A stretch of 61,901 nt of DNA from Cruorifilaria tuberocauda. Its lineage: Eukaryota; Nematoda; Chromadorea; Rhabditida; Onchocercidae. The DNA is taken from contig JABVXU010000333.1 in NCBI GenBank assembly GCA_013365365.1, forward strand, positions 1-61,901, written 5' to 3'. This document shows, piece after piece, positions 37,947 through 50,253 of the stretch. Below the pieces are notes generated by a model. The model did no database searches. It saw only the letters and a list, made by a program, of their open reading frames with translations, and had not been told where the DNA came from. A program made the translations under genes and the position numbers. Position 1 is the first letter of the stretch. Every line of letters begins with the position of its first letter.

Positions 37947-38093
37947 TCTTCAATCTGTTTTCTGATTATAGCACAAGTATACGATGACAATTCTCAACGA
38001 TATACCTATACTGATGGTATTCTGTATGTTCGAGGACATACTTTTACTCTTAGATATTCGTTTGAAAACAGAAAGATGGAAATGGTTATTTGA
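37947..38093 (+). other. Unassigned open segment, plus strand, 48 codons plus stop
   Basis: After CACATAG (possible acceptor) the plus frame reads SSICFLIIAQVYDDNSQRYT, then YTDGILYVRGHTFTLRYSFE, and ends at TGA 38091. Immediately upstream another frame is open through TGKDTVIRTRPKHIVFNLFS. GC content is above the surroundings. The phase does not match the donor at 37567. It could be exons of one unidentified gene with a frameshift, or chance. Confidence 0.2.
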
Positions 38094-41000
38094 TAGTGTT
38101 CATACTACAAGACTGATTATAAGCTAAAATGTGTGTAAACAGTTTCAACTGTGTTGTCACATAAGCTCTAAAATGATAAAACTTGTTGGAAATAATTTTA
38201 AAAAATTTTTGATGGAAAGCGCAAAATTCCATTGCTCTGCTAGAGGAAATTGCTTTAGCTTACCGGAATGGCAGTACAGTTAAACTTGTTCCCTTTTATT
38301 TCAGCATTATATTTATCATTTTTCTTTCCATACGTCGCCATCACTTATTCCCATCATTTGTTATTGATTTTATGTTAAGTTCAAAAGTTTCTTCTCGTAC
38401 TAATTAATTAAATTTGGCTAAAAAATAAACCACATGACTGGCCGATCTAATAAAATTAATTTACGACAGTTGATTCATAGTTTAATCTAATTCAAAAAAC
38501 ATTACTAGTTAATTATTGAAATTAAGTATAATTTTCAATGACACAATAAACAATCAGTGTTGCAGGAAATGTAAAATATTTGAATTTCACTTTTTCTTTC
38601 GAAATTTGGATTAAAATATTTTGTTGTCAACAATAGTTGTTCAAACTTTGCTAAATTTTTAAATGTTTACCAAATTCAGGTAACAATAGTTTGAAAGTGC
38701 CTGGGAAATTTATATCAGAATATTATACCAAATTATACTTTTCATATTTTCATGCAACTGTATGAATCAAAGCTTCATCCAGTTTAAATTAATTGATTTC
38801 AGACTAAGAAACTAGGATAAATTTTGAATGCAAATTGGCCAAGTGTTTTGTTATCCTTTACTTTTGCTTCGAATTTCTGTTCATTCCTAATCAATTTCAT
38901 GATATTATAATTTAATAATTTATCAATGTGATAATAAATACATGAAAGTTATGAAAATAAAAAGGAAATAATTGTGCATTGTATCATTGAGTGTTTTGAC
39001 TAAAATATAGTTTTAGTTGGAAATTTTTAACTGAATAGAAAAATTGCAATAATGTAAATCGAAAATATCAAATTAACCGATCGATAATTTGTTGTAACGT
39101 TTCGTTTTGCTATTTCGAAAGATTTAACCCAAATTCTTGCCAATATTTAGGCCATTGTAACATGATTTTTATAAGAAAATGATGAATTTGGTAACTCGAC
39201 TTTTGTTTTACTTTTCCAACATCTGATCTTATATCATTTTTTTCTCTATTTCTTTTTTCTGATTGTAATTTTAACTTAATACAAGTTATAGACATAAAAT
39301 TAAAGATGTGATATCAAAGTATGTAAATTACTTATAACTGTTATCAATGTATAAAATAAGTATTATTTTATTTAATTAATGTCAAGTTATTACTGTTATC
39401 ATTTACTGTCATTGATTCATGATCAGTCAGTGTTCATTTATGCAAATAATCTTATCAATATATTAACACTTGGTGATTATCCACCATATCATGCACAACA
39501 GTTATGATAACAATAAAGTAATTTAGTAAATTCATTATGGTTCTTTTGATATAATTTATGAATACAAATAATGCATATGCTTGTTAATATGATACGAATA
39601 TTCGTGAACTTATGAAATTTTGAAGTATTTCAACTTTTTTTAATACTTCCATTATTTCTAATGTGTAATAAACTAACGATTAATTAAGATTATAGAGAAA
39701 AATACAAAATATCAGAATTAAATTATAAGTTGAATATCTCATCTTTTTTTACATTTTGAGTAATAAATTATTGCAAGATTCAGTTGCTTGTTTGAAATTA
39801 ATGCAAAATACAATTAAAACACATAAATTAATCAAATACTTAATAATGATTGTTATTATTCATAATAGGTATGTTAATTTTTGATAATGGACACTGATGA
39901 TAACGATCATTATTGCGAATAATGGATATATTAATAGATTAGTTAATATCGATCTGTGAAGAATTAATTTATGAAATTAACAATATACGTGACCGGAAAT
40001 GCTTCATTTTAATTCAATGATTTTATATCAGCTATTTATCGATTTGAAATCATTCATATTTATTTTCATTTTTCTATGAGTCAGAATTTTCCAAAATTTA
40101 TATCTCATCATTTCTATCAATATCATTCATTACTTATCAGTGATTATTGGAAATTTTTAAACTTTTTTTTTTCCTTTTTCAGGCTTATCATCTTTTTGCT
40201 ATTTTCTTAAGTGATATAAATTTGAATTTAATATTAAATTATAATTGCAAATATTCAATAATTTGTTTGTTTCTTTTTTTCGTTTATTTATCACTCATAT
40301 TATAAAATTAAAATTTAATTCAATAATGATAATGTGTTAAAATTTGTATTTGGAAGAAATTTTCATGATATTATATCAGGTGGAGAGAGAGAGAGGGGAG
40401 GGAGAATATTTGATGAGATAAATTAAAGGGAAGGTCATCGTAATAGGTAGGAATGAATGACAAAAAATTTGCGCATAATCATGTTAAGATTTGTAACAAT
40501 GACAGGTTAATTGGCGGAGTACATAAATCATATCATCTATATCAGTAGTTATCATCGATCCGATTCAATTCTTCAAATAAATTCACTCCACTCCTTCATC
40601 TTTTCCTTCCTCCCTTTTCCAATTTCCATCTCTCTCTTTCCTCCTCTGTCGTTCCATGCAACTTTGATAATCAATCTTAATGACAAATTGTTAAACCCAA
40701 AATTCTCTTATCGTTTTATTCATCTATCATCTAACCTTTTTAGTCTTAATGTCCTTCAACATAGTTAATATCATTACTCATTTCATTCTTCTTAATATCA
40801 TCAAAATTTTTTTATCACTGAAAAATACAACTTTTATCAGTAATTAAGTAACAATTGCTAATGATAATAATGTGTAAATGAAGAAATAAGTAGTAATAAT
40901 AAAACTGAAATATAATAACGAATGGAATTGAATTTTCTTAAGTAAATTAAGAAAGTTTAATTTAAATTGTTCCATTCTTTCGTACATGATCAGTTTTATT

Positions 41001-44000
41001 TCTCAAAAGATTTTTAATTTCAGTTTTTGAAAAAAGAAATAATTTTTAGTTAAATGATTAAACAGTGAGACTAAGGAACAATGTTTGTAGAGGAATGTAT
41101 CACTTGGATAAATATTGATATGATGATGATTTGATAAATTGTGCTGTCAGAGTTGATGATGATAACGATGATATGTTAGAGGTAGAGGTATTAAAGTTAT
41201 TGTTGTTACCGCTGGTAACAAAGTAAAGTATGAGGTTTGGTGACGGTGAATTGTCATAAATGATTCTATCAAAATTATTCCTACTAATGATAATGGCGTG
41301 ATAAACGATAGCATCAAAGTTTGATGATAATGATGATGATGATATGATAAATGATAGTATCAAAGTTAATGATAATGATAATGATAGGTGTAGCGATGAA
41401 GCTGAAAACGATGTAAGAGGAATGATTAATGTGTCGCCTGATGGAATTTGACAATTTTTCTTACCATTTCGATATCTTTCGCTTCGTCTTCTTCCCATTA
41501 TTCGCTTCATTCTTTCTTAATATTTCGTAATTTGTCCTCCATATTTGATATTGTCTACATAAGAGAGGGAGAGAGAGAAAGAGGGAGAGAGAGGGAGAGA
41601 GAAGAAGAGAAAAAGAGGAAAAGTTAAGAAATATTTGTTTTTTTTTTTTTACTTTTCACTTCATTCCTCTCGAACTTCATTTATTTCCTTTTGTCTTTTT
41701 GTTATCAGAAGGAAAAGAAGAAATTTTAAGTTCTTCTCAATTTCGAATATATTTTAATAGCACTTCGGCCTTCGTGACTTTAAACTCTTTTCTTTTTCTG
41801 CATTTCACTAAAAATTGTTGTAATAATGGAACAAGAAAAAAAGATGATTATTTCAATAAGGTTGTCGATTTATCATGATTTTGATGGGATATGATGAGAT
41901 GAGATGATATTTTGATATAGTAACAAAGAAATGTGCTACAAAGTTATCAGAAGTTTCAAGCTTGTCTTCTATTACTTATCAAATGGTTGTTTACATGATA
42001 AACTGATCATTTAATATATTTATATACATATTATTTGTTTGTTTGTTTACAATATCTAATCACATAGTTTATCGTTTTGATATTACGGCTGAAATTATTT
42101 TTGCTAAAATTTTGATTTTTAATTTAATCAATAAGAATGATAGCAAACGATAAAGAAAATTCATTGACAACTTTTTTACTTTATCAATAATAAATTAGTT
42201 ATTGTATATTATGAATAGAAGTATAACTTATTCATTCATTTTAATTTTAATTTAATTTAATCTAACTTCCCTCACATTGGATAATTAATTTGATTAATTC
42301 TTATTACTAATTTGCAATGTTTTATTCTTATTCATTTACCCATTTCAGTTCATTTCATATAATGTATATATAACCTATTTATCCATCTAGACGCTGAATA
42401 TTGTTATAATAAAATTGATAAATTATCCAGGTCGTATTTTTAGTATTCTTAAAACTCTTCGCAATCTGATTGATTTTAATTATTTTGATTCCTATCTAAA
42501 ATTTTCAGTATTAAGTTAAATGGACCTTACTGCTATTAAGTATTACGTCGTTTATTTTGTTACTTTGAAAATGAGAGATAAAAAGGAGTAAATTTCATGT
42601 TGAAATTGTTTTTCCATATATCAATGAGATATTTATGAGATAGATATTATAAAAGATAAATATTAAGTAAAGTAATATTCACTGATAAGGTGCTAAAGTT
42701 ATCATATTCTTTTATATATATATTAGAAGTAGCATGGAATTTAAATACTTTCTAAGTAATCAAATATTTAAATAAGTTAATATAGAATTTTGCGGAAAAG
42801 TATCACATATTTTTGTTCTCCATTGAATTCTGAGATATATATTTTGGTAATTTCATTGAGTTATTGAATAAATATCTGTAAATATGCATTGATTCTTAAA
42901 ACTTTGATAAGTTTTATCAAATGATAGAATTGAAATTGTAAATTCATCAGCAAGTCTTACTGCTTTTCTTCTATTTAAATTTTAATATCAAAGATTAAAA
43001 TGAGTTCTTCTCATGCAATTTAATGTATGCATTAATGAATTTTAAATATGCATATATTATAGTGATAGCAATTTTTATTCATAATGAAAAATATGTCGTG
43101 ATGATAATTTTTAAGTATGATTGATATACTCAGATTCGCTATTTGTTGATTTTAATCTCACAAATTTCTAATTAACTTACTGAAACACGAATCAGGAATC
43201 AGATTAATTCAGACTAATCTGTTCAACATATCCTGATTGTCCGGAATGGTTCAATTAGATTTAACAAATAGTTAAACTAACGATTAGACTTTGGATAATT
43301 CCTTGCATCATTCTTCTTCCGGTTTACCTGATACTACAATTAGAAACCGAATTTCATAACACCGATGTTAGGAGACAATTTAACAGCGATCAAATGAAAT
43401 AAAAGAAAGAGGAAAATTTGGATTTTTTTCTCATCATTCTCCCTGTCGTTTACTTATCATTATTTAATCAATCATCGTTAGTCGTAATTTCACGACAAAT
43501 TCAAAATAGCTAAAATTAGTCAGTGAGAAATAAATTACTAAAAATATTTTAAAAACAAGTAATTAATTTCTTAAATAAAACTAAAAAAAAGAGAAGAAAA
43601 AAATTTTTTATCCAAAAATACTAAAAAGAAAGGGAGAACAAAGTAACGGAAAGTGTTAGATTGAAAAGTGTAAAATTTTAAGAAATTTCAAAAGAATGAA
43701 TTTGTGTTTAGTTTACGTCAGTTGTTTCGACGTATCCGTCACACTTTTCCTGAATTATCGTTTTTTATTTCCGTTCCGTTTCCGTTTTTACTTTTTTTTC
43801 TATCATTTTCTTCTATTTTTATTCCTCAAACTTTTTTTTTCCTTATCGCTAAATTGCAAAAATTTTGCTCAGAAAGAAAAAGAGAAAAAAACTTTGCTAA
43901 AGTGTAATGTCATATCTTTTACTTTGAAAAATGGTTATTGCTAAATTTTCCTTTGTTTTTTTTTTTTTGCTTTTTCTCTCTGAAATCTAAGATATTTCAT

Positions 44001-45827
44001 CAATTTCATCTTTCATTTTTTCTCTCTTGCAATTTCTCTTCTTTTTCTCTTTCACCTTCTTTCTCTCTCTCTCCGTTTTTCAAATTGATTATGGCAAAAA
44101 TCTATTTTTTAACAATATTTTCTTTTGCTTTCTAAAGAAAAATTACATAAAAAGAACGAAATAAATGTAATTTTTTATTTTTTCAAACTAAATTGAAAAT
44201 TTATTTAAATTATATAGAATTCATTGCTTTTCAATTTTTTTTAAGTTAGCAAATATGCTTATTTTATTGGGATGTAATTTTCATTTCAGGTTACTGAAAT
44301 TGTTTATCATGAAATGTTTTGCATGTTATAAGCACTGATATTATTCAGATTAATCTCTCCAATATGCAAATTTAATCCTTTTTTTTTTAAATTATATTTT
44401 CGATTATTTAAAAAAATGATAGTCTATATATAATGTAAAATATAAAATGATAATCATAATTTGTACTTTATTCTTGAAAATTTTCCGATCGATGCTAGGA
44501 AGTGCTAATTAAGAAATCTCGGGATATGCTTTCAAAAAAAAGTGATCATTTACTAATTTATTAGAAAAGAAAGGGAAAAGGAAGGAGAATTGAAGGTAAT
44601 TGGATTGAGAAAGGATGAGGAAAGTTGGATGGAAAAATGTTGGGAAATGCAAATAAATCAATTTAAAAATGCAATTAAAAGAAATTCGATGTGTACATAC
44701 GCTAACTTAACTTCTTCTAAGCTTGTTCAGATGAAAAATGAAATTTTCTTTTTTAAAGAAAAAAAAGGAAGAAAATGAACGTTAAATAAAATTGAAAGGT
44801 TAGAAGAAAAAAAAAACAATAGAATAATATTCTATACTAATTTTATATTTTTTTCATTTTTTATCATATATTTGAAAATAATTTTTTCTCTTTCAGAAAT
44901 TAGACGAAAAAGTATGATAGTGAGAAATATAAGTGACAACTGATAAGAGAAAGATTATTTTTCTTTTACTGGAAAATATATATTTTTTCCGTCAGTTTTT
45001 TTTTTGTTTCAAAATAATCAATCGATATTGCTATTCTTAAACATAGTCGTAATATTCAAAAAAAACATGCAAATTTTCATATAAAATTACAAAATTTCTT
45101 TATTTTAATTTCTTTCAGTAAAACAAATAATCATCAAATAGTAATATGGCATACTGTTTGTCTCTTATCAATTGGAAAAGGATTTTTATACTTTGAAAAT
45201 TTCATCAATGAAACGTGTATGCTTTATCATATGCTTGCTAAATCGTAGATTGGATAATTTAAATTTTATAAATAATTAAATTATTATCCAATAAAAATGA
45301 TAATTTTAATTAATTAGTGATTTGATGATAAAATATATTTATCAGTTGGTGTTAGCTTGAAGCATCATATGTATATGTTATTTCATCATATCCATTCCCT
45401 ATTATCAGTAATTTGAAATTAATCCTGTTAAACAAGATTCCGGAAATGATTAGAGTATCATTTAACATATATGAGAATATAATATAATGTGTGAAATAAG
45501 ATGATGATATAGTTTGATGTAAAAATATTTAACCGGATGAAATTGATCAAAACGGCTCATTTTTCACTTCTCTCTTCCATTCTTTTGTATCATAATTTCT
45601 ATCACTGTTAACAAATAAATCAAAAAATCGACTAATATCAAAAGAGACCGAAAGAGAGAAATGATAAATGCATTGGCAAAACGTTAATCCCTTTTTCCTT
45701 ATTTTCACTCCTATACATTTTTTCAAATTTATATGAATTATCGATTAGAACAAACAAAAATTCATTTCGTTGAAAATTTTAATCATTCATCGATACGATT
45801 CCTCCATACAGACATATAGGAACTGTA
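38094..45827. other. Gene-free AT-rich desert, proximal part
   Basis: No supported exon. It holds GA tracts (40381-40402, 41560-41620), a GATAATGAT-type cluster at 41110-41400 that creates a 136-codon low-complexity minus ORF, a short hairpin at 43192-43240, and a pyrimidine-rich stretch at 43735-44100. Confidence 0.6.
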
Positions 45828-46115
45828 AACACACACACATACAGACACACACACACACACACACATACACACACACACACACACAATACAGACTGGTAGT
45901 TTTATTGCATAATCATCATCATCATCATCATCATCGTCATCACTTTTATCATCCGTCCATCCGTCGATCCGTCTATCTATCTATTCATTCATCCATCCAT
46001 CGATCCGTTTGGTTCGTTGATCTTTTCTCAACAGGTCAGCAACCATCGTTATGAGTGATCAAGATAAAATAGTATCTTTTCTCTTCACTAACTCTTGTTA
46101 TCATCATCACTATCA

Positions 46116-46150
<35 letters not shown>

Positions 46151-46191
46151 CTATCATCATCATCATCACTATCATCATCATCATCATCATC
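45828..46191. repeat. Cluster of (CA)n and (ATC)n microsatellites
   Basis: (CA)n with CATACA interruptions at 45828-45885, (ATC)n at 45911-45938, a CCATCCGTC-type tract at 45950-46010, and (ATC)n at 46099-46191. Predicted proteins here (poly-His, poly-Ile, Thr-His) are translations of the repeats. Confidence 0.97.
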
Positions 46192-46258
46192 GTTTTACGT
46201 TTGTCTGTTGAATATTTTATAATTCAAATTATCATTTTGTGCATTGTAGACATACAGG

Positions 46259-46480
46259 ATGGGAAAGAGGAAAGCGCGGGAGTGCGATAGAAGGAGAGGA
46301 TTAGCTGATTGTTTTGTAATGATCAAATCTAATCGAATAGACTGCGATCTAATCCATCCTCCTCTTTCATTATCACAGCTGTTTTCGGGAAGAAGCGGGA
46401 AGGCGGGGAAAGGAGCAGACGATAGTTCGGTCGATATTCCAACTCAGCTACTGCTCCTTCTCGAAATTAATGACAGAAAG
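46259..46480. other. GC-rich island in the AT desert, no recognised gene
   Basis: About 220 bp with purine/GC-rich runs such as GGGAAGAAGCGGGAAGGCGG, unlike all neighbouring DNA. Plus-strand frames are open, but the translation is not recognisable and no clear splice sites bound it. It could be a regulatory element, a UTR exon or an unknown RNA. Confidence 0.4.
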
Positions 46481-47790
46481 AAATTTATTACCAATTCTTC
46501 CCTCTTTTCTACACCGTTAGTTTACATTGAATAGATAGATAGGTATATATATATGTCTGTGCGTCCGTCTATCCATCTGTCTGTAACATATCATTGGGTA
46601 TATGTGTGTGTGTGTGTGTGTCTGTGTCCTTCAAATAATTCAACTATTTCATTTAGCAATAATGCTATTGCTAGTTTCTTCCATTTCATTTACTTTTTAA
46701 ACTTTTACCCAATGACCCCATCTTCAATGTCACTTTTACTCGATGATCCCATCCGTCAATGTTATTCGTTTTTTTTTTTTCAAATATTTCTACAATACCA
46801 TTAGTAATATTAACAGTTAATAATAATACCAGTATTTTTACTATTACTATTACTATTGCTATTACAACAAATTACTGCTACAATTATTCACTTTTGCAGC
46901 AACAATAACAATAACTATTATTGCAATTTACTGTTTTTATTAATGAAAAACTTTTTTTTTTTCGTTTTTTTGTGACTGTAAAAATTAATTTTATTCCTAT
47001 GAATTTTATAATTTGAAAAAATTTCTCAAATTATTATCAACAATGAAAAATTATTAGAAAAAAAACAGGAGAAAAGAAAAAATAAGTGTAACAATTAATG
47101 AATTACTATTTGAGATATGAGTGAAATATTTAGGAAATACCGGGAAATTTTCATATCACTATTGGAAATGAATATATTATCAATATTATTATTATTGCTA
47201 ATAAATTCCAAAACACTTTTTTAACACAATTAATTATAACTAAACGAAAAAAAAATCGAGTGATTAGAGGAATTAAGAGAATTGGTGAGAGAAAGAGAAA
47301 AAACTGTATAAAATAAATAAACGAGAGAAAAAAGTGAAATAAACAAAAATTATTGCAAAATTTAAAATAAAAATTGTTTTTTTTTTATCTTTAAACTTTT
47401 TCCAATTGTGTTTCGTTTAATACTCAATGCTACTGATAACATTACTGATAATAATGATAAGTGTAATTCATGAATTACAATTAATGATATTTGCTTCTTT
47501 TCCCATTACAATTATATCCTTTCTTTCGTCCTCTTTCTCACCGTTTTTTTCTCTTTTTTTGTATTATTTTCACTTTTGTACTATCTTCTCATTTTCATTC
47601 ACATTTACAATATCATAATTCTCTCACATCTTATCATCTCTAACAAAAAGGAAGTTCCTTCCCTTAACATGTCAAATCAAATTATCCATCTTCTCTATCA
47701 CTCCTCACCTCTGTCGCATTCCTTCCTTCATTCCAATCAACTAATCGACCCACAGCGACGACATCGACGACAGTACCTTTGATAACGTAT

Positions 47791-47853
47791 CGATGACGAC
47801 GACGACGACGACTACGACTGCGACGACTGCGACGACTACGACGACGACGATGA
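47791..47853. repeat. (GAC)n trinucleotide tract
   Basis: Imperfect CGA/GAC trinucleotide array, including ACTACGACTGCGACGACTGC interruptions, followed by TGTTGCGCCGC. It is strikingly GC-rich for this window. Translations (poly-R, poly-D, poly-V) are repeat artefacts. Confidence 0.95.
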
Positions 47854-50173
47854 TTATCGCATGTTGCGCCGCAAAATTATCTTTGCAACGTTAGCGTTGG
47901 CAACTTTTTACTTCAGATAAGTGATAATTACTGTGAAAAAAAAAATGTAAAGAAATGGCATTTATATTTAATTTGAAAGAAAATTTTTTTTAAGTTAAAA
48001 TTGGCTGTTATTTTATCAATTCATTTCTTCAAGTGATATAATTGAAATAGCAATCGATTTATTCTCGAATTTTCCTTTTCTATAAACTTTGAATGAAATT
48101 TAAACTTTTATAAAACATTTATCAGTATTGATTAATTATTAATTTCATTCATATATTATTCTATAAAATTTTAATATTTCACTCACCTTCCTCTTCCTGC
48201 CTATATTTTAGATACGAGAGAGAGAGAGAGAGAGGATGGAATTAAAATGAATTGTTAACTGGTATGAAAAAATTGGAGAATCAGTAGTGTAACAATGTTG
48301 TATAAGTTTGTTTTGTTTTTTATCTTTTGGTTAATTAATTGTAACAATAATTAATTTGCCTTCCTATCATCATAAATACTTGAATGATGAATGGAAGCTA
48401 ATATTGATGTTTTTATTTTTCCTTTTTTTTACTTCTATTAATTGCCAATTGTCAGTATATTTGATAAATGGAACTTTTCAAGAAATTTTTACAAGAATTA
48501 AAAATTAAATGAATTTTTAATCTTTTATTTTATGAAATTTTTTAGAGATATTTTAAAATTGGAAGAGTGCACTTTGACAATATTTTACTTTTTATCACTT
48601 ATTTGCAAATATGATTCATTTCAATGCATTTTTGATTTTATTATTAAATTATTTAGATTAAATATTTAAATTGTCATTATTTTTTCATTGAATAACGGGC
48701 TTGAAAATTCTCTCTATCACTTTTTCACTTCGCTCATTTACATATCCGAAATGTTGGAGCTTAAAAGGCGAATAATCATTGCTAGAAAAAGTGATCAATT
48801 TTACTTCTTTTTGGAGATAAGAAAGGTGCAATAGCAAACAAATGGAATAAACTGATACTTATAAGATGCTAATTTAAATAGCAAAATTATCATTTAATTT
48901 TCAGCAATTTAGCGAAAAGCACAATTAAAATTTTTGTTCTCATGTATCTATACAAACCTTTTGATCATCAAATTTCCAAAAAATAAAATGAAAAAACCAT
49001 TTACAGTATTTTCAGAATAACGATCTTTGGTTTTGCTACCAACATTTGCATTTTATTTTTCCTTTTTTTCTGCTTCTCTTGTCTTCGCTCTTTTTTGGAA
49101 TGGTAAAAATATGCTTAATGAATTAGCTGTTTTTTTTCTATAATTTAATAATTTCAAAGTAAGAAATATTTTTTTTACAAATTTCTACTTTTATTAATTT
49201 CTATATTTTTTTGTGATTTAAAAAACATTAACTTAATTTTTTACCGAAAAGGGATTTTTTTTCGTTCAGATTATTATTGACTATTGGTTTCTTTTTCCTT
49301 TACTTTTTATCGTTCCTTAAAATAATCTTTCTGATTTGTATAATTTTGTTTACTTTATTGGAGGGTTTATTAATTAATTGTAATTAAATGATTTGTAATT
49401 ATGTAGATTTTTAATATATACTTTTCCTGATTTATTAGAACTTAGTCTTATTCAATTTAAATATAACGAAAATATTATTCTATTCTATTTCTTCCATTAT
49501 TGTTATATTTAATTTTATCTCCATTATTTTATAAATATTTTTTTCTTTTTTAAGGCAATTTTCGATAATATTTCAACAAAATTTTAAAGTTGCATTCTTT
49601 TTTTTTGGTTTTAAATATTTAGTTTCTTTTCTGAGGGAAAAAAAGAAATGAATACAAAAGGTTTTTCGTAAGAATGAACGTACGCACATACGTATGCGTG
49701 GATATGGTTGTGTGCGGTTTCTATTTATGCTAAAAGGAAAGGTTTATAAATTTTGACTCATTTATTTGATCGAGAATTTTCGCTTTTCAAATAACTTCAA
49801 TGACTGTATGAATGCAGTAAAACGTAGCATGCCTAGTTTCTGAATATGCAAATTGTTTTATTTGTCTTTCGACAAACTTTCCGGTTTCTCCTTCCTCATC
49901 CTTTAACTTCGAATATGTTTTCTTTTTTTGTTCATTCTGCGTCTTTCCTCTTCCTCCTATCATTCTTCCTCTGTCTATCGTTCGCTATCATATTTGATAT
50001 CAATTACCTTATCATTTGGCTTTTTCCGGCATAACTAACTGTTGAATGAATGAACATATCTCTTTCTTTATCCTATTTCTGTTTTATTTTCATCAATTGG
50101 ATAGATTACTTCATCATAATGAATACAATTCATACATTCATCGTCACTCCCGTGAATCCCATGATTCTGCGGT
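47854..50173. other. Desert upstream of predicted microRNA A
   Basis: Poly-T-rich AT DNA with a (GA)n tract at 48216-48232. No exon was identified. A primary transcript for the hairpins could start within or upstream of this segment, but no promoter can be named. Confidence 0.5.
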
Positions 50174-50253
50174 AGATCTGGAGACGGTTGTGCGTGAAAT
50201 CATGTCGTAAATATTGAGTTCCATGAGATCACGTTACATCCGCCTCGATATCT
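50174..50253 (+). ncRNA. Predicted microRNA hairpin A, bantam/miR-58-type seed
   Basis: The 5' arm AGATCTGGAGACGGTTGTGC-GTGAAATCATG pairs with the 3' arm CATGAGATCACGTTACATCC-GCCTCGATATCT with few bulges, closing a loop of about 15 nt. The expected 3p product starts at 50224 (TGAGATCACGTTACATCC...) and runs about 22 nt. Its positions 2-8, GAGATCA, equal the seed of the nematode miR-80/81/82 and insect bantam family. The segment is GC-richer than its AT-rich flanks. No protein frame explains it. No small-RNA evidence is available to me. Confidence 0.68.

Noticed and set aside
41100..41510. 136-codon minus-strand ORF
   Set aside because: Ser/Asn/Ile-rich translation of GATAATGAT-type repeats; no splice signals, no family features.
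45770..46290. ORFs rich in His, Thr and Ile
   Set aside because: They are translations of (CA)n and (ATC)n microsatellites.
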